The position numbers were made by a program, and so were the translations under genes. The notes beneath the pieces are model-generated. The model saw only the letters and a program-made list of their open reading frames with translations, was not told the origin of the DNA and did no database searches. Positions 30,168 through 39,057 of a stretch of DNA of 64,000 nucleotides are shown one piece after another. The DNA comes from Shewanella dokdonensis (GTDB taxonomy: Bacteria > Pseudomonadota > Gammaproteobacteria > Enterobacterales > Shewanellaceae), in contig NZ_CP074572.1 in NCBI RefSeq assembly GCF_018394335.1, positions 1,364,001 to 1,428,000 of the forward strand. Reading direction: 5' to 3'. Within the stretch, counting starts at the first letter, position 1. Every line of letters begins with the position of its first letter.

Positions 30168-32454
30168 CAAACGTGAAGCGGCGGGCATGACCCGTCGTGG
30201 CTTCCTGGTGGCCATGACCGCTGTTGGCGTCAGCTTCGGCTTCCCGCGCAGTGTCTTGGCGGCGATGGATCCAGCAACCACCGATGGCAAAGTTTTGCCA
30301 GATGCAGGTTCTCTCTACGAACCATCACTGTGGTATTCCATCGACCAAGCCGGCAAAGTCAAAGTCAATATTATCCGCGCCGAAATGGGCCAGCATGTGG
30401 GGACATCCATCGCCCGAATTCTGGCAGATGAACTGGAAGTACCTTGGTCAGACGTTGAAATTGTGCATGTTGACAGTGCCAAGAAATGGGGGCTGATGGT
30501 CACTGGTGGCAGTTGGTCTGTCTCACAGAGTTGGCCGGTATACCGTCAGGCGGGTGCGGCTGGTCGAACAGCCTTGATTGAAGCCGCCGCCAAAAAATGG
30601 GGAGTTTCCCCTCATGCATGTGAAGCCCATAACGGTAAAGTGGTATCCGGCAACCGTGAGATCAGCTATGGCGAATTAGTCGCTATGGGGCTGACCCGCC
30701 AGTTCACTGAAGAGGAACTGAAAGCATTGCCGCTGAAACCCAATGACGACCTGAAGTTGGTGGGTAAAGCGGTGACTTCGCTGGATATTGCCAACAAAAC
30801 CACAGGTAAAGCGGTTTTCGGTATCGATGCCAAAGTCGACGGTATGGTGTATGCCGCTCCGTTGCTGCCGCCCACCCGTTATGGTTCCAAAGTCACCCAA
30901 ATGGATGACAGCGAAGCCAAAACAGTCAAAGGTTATCAGCAGACGCTGGTACTGGACGATCCCAGTGGCACAGTGCCCGGTTGGGTCCTAGTGATTGCCG
31001 ACAGCTTTATGGCCGCACAGAAAGCCGCGGCGAAGGTAAAAGTCAGTTGGCAGGCAGGAGCCGCCGCCAAAGTATCTGAAGCCGATATTATCAATCATGG
31101 TCGTGAGCTGCTGAAAGACAGCAGTAAAGGCTCTATTCTTGATACCGGAGATACCAATACCGAAGCGGTATTTGCCAAAGCTGGCGATACGATTGAACAT
31201 GAATATCTGACCGCAACCGTGCTACACGCCCAGATGGAGCCGTTGAACGCACTGGTATTTCGCAATCAGGACGGTCTGTGGGAAATCCACTCCGGTTGTC
31301 AGTGGCAATCCTTGACGACACCCGTTGTTGCCAAGGCACTTGGGGTCACTGAAGATGAAGTGACTATCAAGGCTTACCTGCTCGGTGGTGGTTTTGGTCG
31401 TCGTCTGAACGGTGACTACACAGTTCCCGCCGCATTAGCCTCTAAGGCGTTAGGCGGTAAGCCCGTGAAGATGCTGATGATGCGACCACAGGATCTGGCG
31501 TTTGACAGCCCACGTTCTGCCTCAGTACAGCAGTTGAAAATGGCCTTTGATGAAAACAAAGGCGTGATTGCCATGGAACACCATGCCACTGCCGGCTGGC
31601 CAACAGAGGTGATGCTCCCAGTATTTATGCCCAAAGGCATTAATGGTCAGCCATTTGACCCCTTCTCCATTGCCGGTGCCGATCACTGGTATACCGTCGG
31701 AGCACAAAAAGTGCGCGCCGTATCTAACGACTTGGCGAACGATTCTTTCCGTCCCGGTTGGTTACGTTCAGTAAGCCCAGGTTGGGTAGGTTGGGCAGTA
31801 GAAAGCTTTATGGATGAAGCGGCGCACCATGCGGGCAAAGATCCGCTGGAGTTTCGGCTCGGATTGCTGACTGCCGAGGGCCGTAACGCAGGGAGCGGCC
31901 CGATTGCCGCTGGTGGTGCTAGTCGTCAGGCAGCAGTTTTGAGAAAAGCTGCGGCCATGATTGGTTGGGGTTCACCACAGCCAGAAGGCACAGGGCTAGG
32001 GATTGCGTCTACCTTTGGTCAGGAACGCGACATGCCAACTTGGGTAGCGGTTGCAGTGCAGGTGCATGTTGATAAAGCGACCGGGCTAGTAGATGTGCAG
32101 AAACTGTATGTGGCTGTAGATGCTGGCATTATTGTTGACCCAGATGGTGCCGAAGCTCAATGTCAGGGCGCCGCCTTGTGGGGCTTGTCTATGGCGTTAT
32201 ATGAAGGGACTGAACTGGTTAATGGCAAGTTCAAAGACAGTAACTTCGATACTTATACACCACTGCGTATTGGCCAAACACCGGAAGTCAAAATTGAGTT
32301 TATGCCCAGCAAGATGGCACCTTCTGGCTTAGGGGAACCCGCGGTAACGCCAGTTGCCCCGGCCATTGCCAATGCCATCTATAATGCGGTTGGGATACGA
32401 CTCAGAAAAATCCCAATGACACCGGATGATGTCAAAAACGCATTGAAGGCATAA
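30151..32454 (+). CDS. Molybdopterin-binding large subunit, isoquinoline 1-oxidoreductase/aldehyde dehydrogenase family
   Basis: 767 residues. It hydroxylates an aldehyde or N-heterocycle at a Mo-MCD centre, using water as oxygen source. A twin-arginine signal (MTRRGFLVAMTAVGVSFGF ... SVLA) indicates export to the periplasm. GGGFGRRLNGDY and the C-terminal GLGEPAVTPVAPAIANAI, whose glutamate is the catalytic base in the family, are visible. QGAALWGLSMAL is another family motif. The start may be the ATG at 30151 or at 30187 (MTRRGFL). The downstream XdhC and MocA genes fit maturation of such a cofactor. The substrate is unresolved. Confidence 0.88.
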   Translation: MIRLSNKREAAGMTRRGFLVAMTAVGVSFGFPRSVLAAMDPATTDGKVLPDAGSLYEPSLWYSIDQAGKVKVNIIRAEMGQHVGTSIARILADELEVPWSDVEIVHVDSAKKWGLMVTGGSWSVSQSWPVYRQAGAAGRTALIEAAAKKWGVSPHACEAHNGKVVSGNREISYGELVAMGLTRQFTEEELKALPLKPNDDLKLVGKAVTSLDIANKTTGKAVFGIDAKVDGMVYAAPLLPPTRYGSKVTQMDDSEAKTVKGYQQTLVLDDPSGTVPGWVLVIADSFMAAQKAAAKVKVSWQAGAAAKVSEADIINHGRELLKDSSKGSILDTGDTNTEAVFAKAGDTIEHEYLTATVLHAQMEPLNALVFRNQDGLWEIHSGCQWQSLTTPVVAKALGVTEDEVTIKAYLLGGGFGRRLNGDYTVPAALASKALGGKPVKMLMMRPQDLAFDSPRSASVQQLKMAFDENKGVIAMEHHATAGWPTEVMLPVFMPKGINGQPFDPFSIAGADHWYTVGAQKVRAVSNDLANDSFRPGWLRSVSPGWVGWAVESFMDEAAHHAGKDPLEFRLGLLTAEGRNAGSGPIAAGGASRQAAVLRKAAAMIGWGSPQPEGTGLGIASTFGQERDMPTWVAVAVQVHVDKATGLVDVQKLYVAVDAGIIVDPDGAEAQCQGAALWGLSMALYEGTELVNGKFKDSNFDTYTPLRIGQTPEVKIEFMPSKMAPSGLGEPAVTPVAPAIANAIYNAVGIRLRKIPMTPDDVKNALKA

Positions 32455-32463
32455 GCCTCAGGC

Positions 32464-32495
32464 AATAAGGCCCGATGATGACATCGGGCCTTATT
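32464..32495 (+). terminator. Terminator of the molybdoenzyme operon
   Basis: A perfect 14-bp stem AATAAGGCCCGATG/CATCGGGCCTTATT with an ATGA loop, ending in a T-rich stretch. Confidence 0.85.
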
Positions 32496-32558
32496 TCATC
32501 AATCGCTAACATAAGCAGTTATCCATTACGACGCTTAGCTGCTGACAGGAACTGATGT

Positions 32559-33614
32559 ATGTCGCAAACTTCGCAACCCCTTGATGCCAAAGTGCTGCAA
32601 CAGGCCAGCGCTTGGGCCAGCAATGACGCTATCTGGTTATGTACGGTATTGCACACTTGGGGCTCATCACCACGCTCTCCCGGTTCACTACTGGTCGCGC
32701 GCCACGATGGTCAATATTGTGGCTCACTTTCTGGTGGCTGTGTGGAAGACCATTTTCTGCGGCAAATCGCCACGGGGCGTTGGACCGAAGCGAGTCAGGT
32801 GGTACGTTACGGCGATGGTGAGTTAGCCCCAGAAGTGCGTTTGCCCTGTGGTGGTATTCTGGACGTCTTGGTGGAATATCTGCCTGCCGGGACAGCAACT
32901 GTCGACTATCTGCAACAACAACTGCGAGCGGTGCAAGGCTATCAGGCGCTGGCCAAAAAGCTCACCTTACCCCATGCCTGCCACAGCATTGAACCCAGCG
33001 ACTATTCCGGCAATACCGTTATCCATTGCCAGTATCCGGCCATTGATATCCGCATGGCGGCCGCGCCCTGCTTATTGCTAGCCGGCTACTCACCGGTGGC
33101 CCATTACTGCGCCGAATTTGGTTATGCGCTGGGCTTTGAAGTGCTGTTGTGCGAACCGCGTAGCGAACAACTACAGAAGCTCGAAACCGAATTGCCCCAA
33201 GGCACCCGGCTGTTGCCGACATTTCCAGCCAAATATCTGGAACAAAATGGCTGTCATGCCAACACCGCCATTGTGGCGCTCACCCATGATCCACGCCTAG
33301 ATGATCTGACCATGATGGAAGCGGTGAATACGCCAGCGTTCTATATCGGTGCTATGGGTTCTGCGCGCAATTCCGGCAAACGGCGTGAGCGGTTAACTCG
33401 TATCGGCGAACTGAGTGAAGCAGAACTGGCACGCATCCACGCACCCATCGGGCTAGCGCTTGGCAGTAAAACTCCGGCGGAAATCGCCTTGGCGATCATG
33501 GCTGACATAGTGCGAGTCAAAAATCTTGGTGCGCAGGCGCCGATATCTGTGGTTCAGGGCACCCTCGATATGCAGGAAAGCATCCGTGAAGACGCTGCCA
33601 GTTGCGCGATTTAA
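32559..33614 (+). CDS. XdhC/CoxI-family molybdenum cofactor maturation protein
   Basis: 351 residues. XdhC-family proteins bind Moco, help its sulfuration and insert it into xanthine oxidase-type enzymes. The N-terminal XdhC/CoxI domain shows TWGSSPRSPGSLLV, GSLSGGCVEDHFL and LPCGGILDVLVEYL. The C-terminal Rossmann domain shows ALTHDPRLDDLTMMEA and YIGAMGSARNSGKRRERL. Placed right after the Mo enzyme operon but behind its terminator, so it probably has its own promoter. Intact. Confidence 0.9.
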   Translation: MSQTSQPLDAKVLQQASAWASNDAIWLCTVLHTWGSSPRSPGSLLVARHDGQYCGSLSGGCVEDHFLRQIATGRWTEASQVVRYGDGELAPEVRLPCGGILDVLVEYLPAGTATVDYLQQQLRAVQGYQALAKKLTLPHACHSIEPSDYSGNTVIHCQYPAIDIRMAAAPCLLLAGYSPVAHYCAEFGYALGFEVLLCEPRSEQLQKLETELPQGTRLLPTFPAKYLEQNGCHANTAIVALTHDPRLDDLTMMEAVNTPAFYIGAMGSARNSGKRRERLTRIGELSEAELARIHAPIGLALGSKTPAEIALAIMADIVRVKNLGAQAPISVVQGTLDMQESIREDAASCAI

Positions 33615-33624
33615 TTTCCCCCAT

Positions 33625-34209
33625 TTAAGGACGTGGTAAATCCGCGTCCTTAATCACCCCGGCATGCCCAGGTAAGCGCTGCAAGCGTTGCGGCGACAGT
33701 AATTGCCGCGCGCCTTGGTCGCCCTGTAATGCTGACAATGCTGCGAAGTAAGCACTTCCGAATCCTACCGGATGGCCAGGAATATCCTGCCACATCAAAC
33801 GGGCCTGCGAGGTCTCATCCACCAGCGCCGCCGCGACTTGCAAATAGTCGGCAGTTGTCAGCCATGCCATATCACCCGGCACAATTAACCAACCGCGCCA
33901 GTTAGCGGTAGCCTGTACCCCAGCCGCGATAGAATCGCCACTGCCACCGCTTGCCAATACACTCACCGTAGCCGCAAACTGCCGCGCAAGCGCCATAATC
34001 TCCTCAGTTTGAGGCCGGGTAACCAGATGCAGCGGCAAACCCGTCGCGGCCGCCTGTGCCAGCGTCAGAGCCAGTAATGGTCGCAGTTGCCCACTGGCAT
34101 CAGCATAGGGAGCCAGCAGTTTATTGCCCTTACCTCCGGCAGCAGTAAATCGCAGCCCATTACCTGCGGCTAGCAGCAAAATACCGGCGCTATGTGTTTT
34201 GTCTGTCAT
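33625..34209 (-). CDS. MocA-like molybdenum cofactor cytidylyltransferase
   Basis: 194 residues. It likely adds CMP to Mo-molybdopterin, forming the MCD cofactor used by this enzyme class. The nucleotidyltransferase signature is LLAAGNGLRF ... GKGNKLLAPY, with an insertion between the glycine-rich loop and the K-L-L motif. The metal-binding region is LIVPGDMAWL, and GHPVGFGSAYF is the MobA/MocA-type motif. The gene is convergent with xdhC (10 bases apart), reinforcing the maturation role. Confidence 0.82.
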   Translation of the reverse strand: MTDKTHSAGILLLAAGNGLRFTAAGGKGNKLLAPYADASGQLRPLLALTLAQAAATGLPLHLVTRPQTEEIMALARQFAATVSVLASGGSGDSIAAGVQATANWRGWLIVPGDMAWLTTADYLQVAAALVDETSQARLMWQDIPGHPVGFGSAYFAALSALQGDQGARQLLSPQRLQRLPGHAGVIKDADLPRP

Positions 34210-34940
34210 CGTTATCTCTTGGCGATTCTTGAATCGCTTGGGTGGTTCCCGCTTAGCTCTTGCGCCACATACTAACGCTAACAGATTTAGCTTGCAGCGA
34301 TGGCGTGCGCCGTTTCAGCAAGCGGGGCAGCAATTGCCCACAGCTTGGCAGCAACACCGGACTTTCGGGTAAGTCATATTTTTGAGTTTGTTCCCTTGGC
34401 GCTTACATCAGTTGAAGCTTCGCTGCCGCAGCAATGTCACACATCAACCGCCCAATAGTTTGGGACGCAAATATCACCTAGATGATTCTGCCGAGCCGCA
34501 GTCTGCATATCAATCAGGTGCGCCTCCGATTCAATAAATTGGTCAATAATTATGCTACACCCGCATTTTAGAGCACTTAAGAGCACGCTATAGCACTTAC
34601 AATAGAGATTACTACGGCACTTATTCCAAGGCGTAACCTGCCGCTAACCTTTGCTGTCATAGGGTTTTAGCGTTATTGAAGTAACGAGTGCAGCGGTTTA
34701 CTGCATCCATAGTGGCGACAGCAGTAAACCGCACCATCAAGCAACTGTTAGCATGCTGTCGTCACAAGTTTGCTGGCAATCTGCATGACCGATGGCGAGA
34801 TATTAATCGCGTTAAGGTACTGGTGTGCCGCGTCAGAGAAAAAGGTTTCACATCACAAAACCAACGAAATTGGCAGCGCAAAAAGTCAAAAGTTATTGCA
34901 TAATTGATAATAGTTATCATTTGTAATATGAGGAACAAGT
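34210..34940. other. Long intergenic region with repeats and a strong hairpin
   Basis: 731 bases without a supported gene. A 12-bp inverted repeat GCGGTTTACTGC/GCAGTAAACCGC (34693-34732, 16-base loop) stands out. AGCACTTA occurs at 34572 and 34592, with a GGCACTTA variant at 34615, spaced 20-23 bases. No Moco riboswitch fold was recognised. Confidence 0.45.
34906..34924 (+). promoter_or_regulatory. Fur box
   Basis: GATAATAGTTATCATTTGT matches the 19-bp Fur consensus at about 14 positions. It lies 16 bases before the start of a small Cys-rich gene. Confidence 0.65.
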
Positions 34941-35201
34941 ATGCCTAAAACTGTCAATGTTGCCATCAGTGAGGCCAAGCTGGCTGAGCTGATACTAGCC
35001 GGGCATCTGTGTGCCGCCGAGTTACAGTGTCTGGATCGACAATCGAAACAAGCTCTGTGGCAGTTATGTCTGTGGAGTTGTGGCAAGCGCAGTCAATGTG
35101 CGCAATGCCATAAAATTTGCGGTATGGCGGCAAAGCTGCCGGATTTTGCCAATGAACTGGCAACAACCATTGTCGCGCCAATAACGAACAAGGGAAAATA
35201 A
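34941..35201 (+). CDS. Small Cys-rich protein under a Fur box
   Basis: 86 residues, no signal peptide, so probably cytosolic. Seven cysteines lie at 24, 30, 43, 47, 53, 56 and 60. The cluster CGKRSQCAQCHKIC (47-60) has C-x5-C-x2-C-x3-C spacing suited to an iron-sulfur cluster or zinc. CAQCH imitates a c-heme motif, but cytosolic location argues against heme c. I do not recognise the family. The Fur box 16 bases upstream predicts induction under iron limitation. An AGGAA site precedes the ATG. It is monocistronic and convergent with the peptidase gene. Confidence 0.7.
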   Translation: MPKTVNVAISEAKLAELILAGHLCAAELQCLDRQSKQALWQLCLWSCGKRSQCAQCHKICGMAAKLPDFANELATTIVAPITNKGK

Positions 35202-35236
35202 CAGGCCAGCGTCCAGCCAGCCTGTCACTCGTTGAC

Positions 35237-36450
35237 TTAACAGATACCGAACGGATCGTCGATGCTAGTACTTGGCAGAGTGAACCACTCAGGGCCTTGC
35301 TCGCTCATATAAAAGTGATCTTCCAGACGTACACCAAATTCCCCAGGCACCACTATCATGGGTTCGTTAGAAAACACCATACCAGCTTCCAGCGGGATTG
35401 GATTACCGCGCACCAGATAAGGTTGTTCATGGATATCCAGCCCCAGGCCATGACCAGTACGATGTGGCAGCCCTGGCAGACAATAATCCGGCCCTAAACC
35501 ATCCTGTTGCAGCGACGCGCGCGCCGCATCATCTACGGCACCACAAGGCAATCCCAGCTTGGCGGCGGCAAATGCGGCCAACTGTGCATTCTGCTCTGCC
35601 TGCCAAATCTGCCGTTGCCGCGCAGTTGCTTCACCGAACACATAACTGCGGGTGATATCGGAATGGTAACCCTGTAAACGACACCCGGTATCGATCAACA
35701 CCATATCGCCATTTTTGAGGATCTGCGGGTCTTTCACCCCATGCGGGAATGACGTAGCTTTGCCAAACAGCACGATGCAAAAATAGGAACCGGAAGCACC
35801 TACTTTGCGATGTGCGGCTTCAATAAACTGTTCCACCTCGGTAGTGCTGATGCCTTCATGCAAAATACTGGCGGCCGCTTTATGCACAGCCAGCGTCATC
35901 GCCATTGCCTGTTTGATCAAGGCAATCTCTGCCGCAGATTTGTGCATACGGCAGTGCGCAGTCACCACGCCACCGTTGATTAGACTGATCCCCCCGCCAC
36001 TTTGGCGATGCCATCCACCATAAAGAACGCGGTGGACTCATCCAAGGCCAGTTTACCGGAAACAATCCCCTGTTTTGCCAACACGCGCACCAGCAATTCA
36101 TAAGGACTTTCATGCTCTTCCCAGCCATAAATGTCCCCTGCAAAGACCTGACGTTCGCGGATGGTATCGATTTCAAAGGCGGGAGCCAGATAGGTTAAGT
36201 GGCCATTTGCAGGCAGAATTGCTCCCATCAGCCGTTCACTGGTGCCCCACTCTAGTGCGGTAAAATAACGCAGGTTAGTACCCGCATTCAGGTATAAAGC
36301 GTCAATTCCATGTTGCTGCATATACTGCTGCGCTTGGTACATCCGCGCCTGATATTCATCACGGCTGACGGCCACAGCTGCTGTGGTCATATCGCTGAGC
36401 GCTGCCAATGCCTGTTCGCGGGTCTTACCGCCAATGCCATTGTCTGACAT
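35237..36450 (-). CDS. M24-family metallopeptidase (Xaa-Pro dipeptidase-like), one frameshift
   Basis: About 405 residues after repair. It likely cleaves Xaa-Pro peptides in the cytosol with a dinuclear metal centre. An N-terminal creatinase-type domain (about 1-160) precedes the pita-bread fold. Metal ligands are the aspartates in LIDTGCRLQGYHSDITR, the histidine in HRTGHGLGLDIHE, and glutamates in SNEPMI and VRLEDHF. The frame breaks at the C-run 35990-35995; one added base restores KVAGGISLINGGVVTAH. The ATG at 36450 follows CAAGGAG. Confidence 0.88.
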
Positions 36451-36552
36451 GAATTCTCCTTGCCTGAATACAGGCCTTAATAGCAAAGGCGGCCGCCGGA
36501 AATACCGGGCAACCGCCATCAGGGCTATCGTCTTAATATGGCGACAGCCGAA

Positions 36553-38949
36553 TTAAATTACGCTGGATTTGGGTTTAAATAACAGTACACCAAACACCGG
36601 GCCAACGGTATTCCCCGGTTCTGGTTCAAAACGTACAGTAATCTGTTTTTTCCCCTGCGTCAGTCGTAGCGGAATAGCATATTCCACCTCAAAAAATGCG
36701 CCGGGCTTATCGAAATTCAGCCGTTGACTCGCAATGCGTTCGCCGTCTACCAGAATATAAAACAAGCGTTTTCGCTCTTCGCCCCAATAACTGGCCTGTA
36801 GTTTCAGTGGGCCTTTGGCCGTTTGCATCTGGAATGAGAAAAAACCGCCGGTACGCGCATCACGGCCATTGCGACCACGATAGACCACTGGATAACTGAT
36901 CTCTGAGTCTAACTGATGATCACGCTCCGCCTGCATTTCACCAAGATGCATGACATCCACGGAACGCTCGGCCAAGTCTTTGAGACGCGCTTGCTCGGCG
37001 GCATAAGCCACTTCTTCAGCAGCCCATTGCGCATCGGTAAAACGCTTGAAGTACACGGCGCTGCGACGATGATGATTAGCATAAAAAGCGGAGAAATTCA
37101 TATCTGCCGGGCGGCCAATGCCTTGGGTTTTATAGGTTGCAGGCGCACCGGTGAGCGGCACAAACCCTGCCAGCAGATCATTACCCGCCAATGCCGGGGC
37201 ACTGCCAACAAATGGTTCTTCACTGGCACCCATGTCGGCCGCTAGCACCATAGGGCCGCGTAATACCGCCACCATTTGTTCATTACCGGGCGTAGGTTCC
37301 AGTCGCAAAGTCATTGGCAACAGCAGCTGTAATTTATCGCCCGCTTGCCAACGGCGTGATAGGTAGGCATAGCCCTTGTCCTGCTCGGCGCTAACCGATT
37401 TGCCATTGAGCAGGAGTTGCCAATCATCCCCGGCCCAACCAGGAATACGCAGCGCCAGAGTAAACGCACTTTCGGCCCGGTCGATGTTGATGCTAATGGC
37501 ACCGTCATAGGGATACTGAGTCTCCAACGTCAAAGCCGCCTGCTGTTGCTGCCAGTTGGCCGTTGATGGAATATAAAGGTTAACAAACAAGGTGTCTTCA
37601 CTGTGCCACCAGATAGAATCGCCATGTTTGGCATGGCTTTCCATACCAGTACCGTTACAGCACCAGAAGCTGTCATAAGGGCTGGAGTGTTCCCGCGCCG
37701 CGCCGGACATCAAGGGCGTCATGTAAGTTACCATGCCAGATTCTGGATCAAGCTGTGCCAGAATATGGTTCAAATGCGCCCGTTCGTAATAGTCAAAATA
37801 CGCCGCATTGACGCCCCAACTGTATAAATGACGGGTCAATTTCAGCATATTGTAGGTATTACAGGCTTCGCAGGTTTGCTCGGTAATATGGTTGGCGATG
37901 GCATCGGCATCGAAAAAATATTCACGGTCGGCATTGCCCCCAATCACATAGGAGTGATGCTGGGTGACGGTTTCCCAGAAAAAGCTCGCGGCAGTCCCAT
38001 CGCTAGTGCTGCCAGTCAGTTCATGCAGTCGTGCCAATCCAATCAGTTTGGGAATTTGGGTATTGGCATGGATGTTTGGCAGATCGTCCTGGCGTTGACT
38101 CAGCGGTGCCAACACCTTTTTGTGATATAAACGTTCGGCCAGTTTCAGCCAGCGCGGGTCCTGGGTGCGAGCATATAACTCAGCAAAACTCTCGTTAATG
38201 CCGCCGTGTTCACAATCCAGCACTTGCTGCACTTGCTGCTCATCCAGCGCTGCAAAGACATCCTCAATGTAACCGCCCAGCTTCACGGCGATCGGCAACG
38301 CCGCCTCAATGCCACAATATTGCTGCGCATCAAACAATCCCGCGTACAGCTTGTGCCAGTTATAAAAAGGCACCCAACAACCGTTTAAATCAAACCCGGC
38401 AGAACGGATATCACCCGCTTTGATTTCGGCAAAAATCTCTTTACCATCAACAATGGTCTTGTCTTTGCGTTTACGGGAAAACCCCGCAACATAGCCATCG
38501 CCTTCAGCATTCTGCACTTCGGTCAACTCGGCCACAATGTATTGCAGCCGCTGCTTGGCTTCAGCATTGCCCGTTTGCCCGTACAACAATGCCAACGCCG
38601 ACATGTAATGCCCTAAAGTATGGCCTGCAATAGTGTCGCCTTCCCAGCCGCCGTAAATTTCGCCTTTGGGTTTGAGGCCGGCAAACAAACGGAAGTTATG
38701 CAGCAGGCGATCAGGCTCCAATAACATCAGATAGCGGGTATTGGCCTCTAGCGCACGTTTGAAATCAGAAGGCAGCAAGCGCACCGCAGGTAACGGCAAT
38801 GGCTGTGCGGTCAAGGGTAATGGGCGAGCTGGCATAGTGGTTTTTTGCGAACTAGCACAGCCAGTTAGCGGAATGGCAGAGAGTGCGGCCAGCGCCGACA
38901 TTCCTTGTAAAACCCGGCGTCTGCTGGCTTGTAAACAGAGGTGGCACAT
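36553..38949 (-). CDS. GH127-like (DUF1680) glycoside hydrolase, Tat-type lipoprotein
   Basis: 798 residues. GH127 members include beta-L-arabinofuranosidases with a cysteine nucleophile held by zinc. The (alpha/alpha) barrel motifs are present: GGNADREYF (E343, probable acid/base), EAC (E361, C363) and FWCCNGTG (C430, C431). The last four fit the zinc-ligand pattern E-x-C plus C-C of HypBA1, with C430 as nucleophile. The C-terminal half is beta-rich. The N-terminus combines SRRRVLQG (twin arginine) with the lipobox LTGC31, so it is probably exported folded and lipid-anchored. No sugar transporter lies nearby. Intact. Confidence 0.82.
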   Translation of the reverse strand: MCHLCLQASRRRVLQGMSALAALSAIPLTGCASSQKTTMPARPLPLTAQPLPLPAVRLLPSDFKRALEANTRYLMLLEPDRLLHNFRLFAGLKPKGEIYGGWEGDTIAGHTLGHYMSALALLYGQTGNAEAKQRLQYIVAELTEVQNAEGDGYVAGFSRKRKDKTIVDGKEIFAEIKAGDIRSAGFDLNGCWVPFYNWHKLYAGLFDAQQYCGIEAALPIAVKLGGYIEDVFAALDEQQVQQVLDCEHGGINESFAELYARTQDPRWLKLAERLYHKKVLAPLSQRQDDLPNIHANTQIPKLIGLARLHELTGSTSDGTAASFFWETVTQHHSYVIGGNADREYFFDADAIANHITEQTCEACNTYNMLKLTRHLYSWGVNAAYFDYYERAHLNHILAQLDPESGMVTYMTPLMSGAAREHSSPYDSFWCCNGTGMESHAKHGDSIWWHSEDTLFVNLYIPSTANWQQQQAALTLETQYPYDGAISINIDRAESAFTLALRIPGWAGDDWQLLLNGKSVSAEQDKGYAYLSRRWQAGDKLQLLLPMTLRLEPTPGNEQMVAVLRGPMVLAADMGASEEPFVGSAPALAGNDLLAGFVPLTGAPATYKTQGIGRPADMNFSAFYANHHRRSAVYFKRFTDAQWAAEEVAYAAEQARLKDLAERSVDVMHLGEMQAERDHQLDSEISYPVVYRGRNGRDARTGGFFSFQMQTAKGPLKLQASYWGEERKRLFYILVDGERIASQRLNFDKPGAFFEVEYAIPLRLTQGKKQITVRFEPEPGNTVGPVFGVLLFKPKSSVI

Positions 38950-39057
38950 GTTGGTCTCCTAGATAACAAGGTCGCCCAAATGAACAAAGGCTTTTAATTT
39001 TCTTTTTTATAATGTATACGATATATATATTTTTTAATCAACCCAAGGAGAAGGAAC

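Noticed and set aside
34210..34940. Molybdenum cofactor riboswitch near mocA
   Set aside because: No conserved Moco-motif core could be identified; the hairpin there is simple and on the far side from mocA.
34990..35125. CAQCH in the small Fur-box protein as a c-type heme site
   Set aside because: The protein has no export signal, so the heme c machinery would not reach it.
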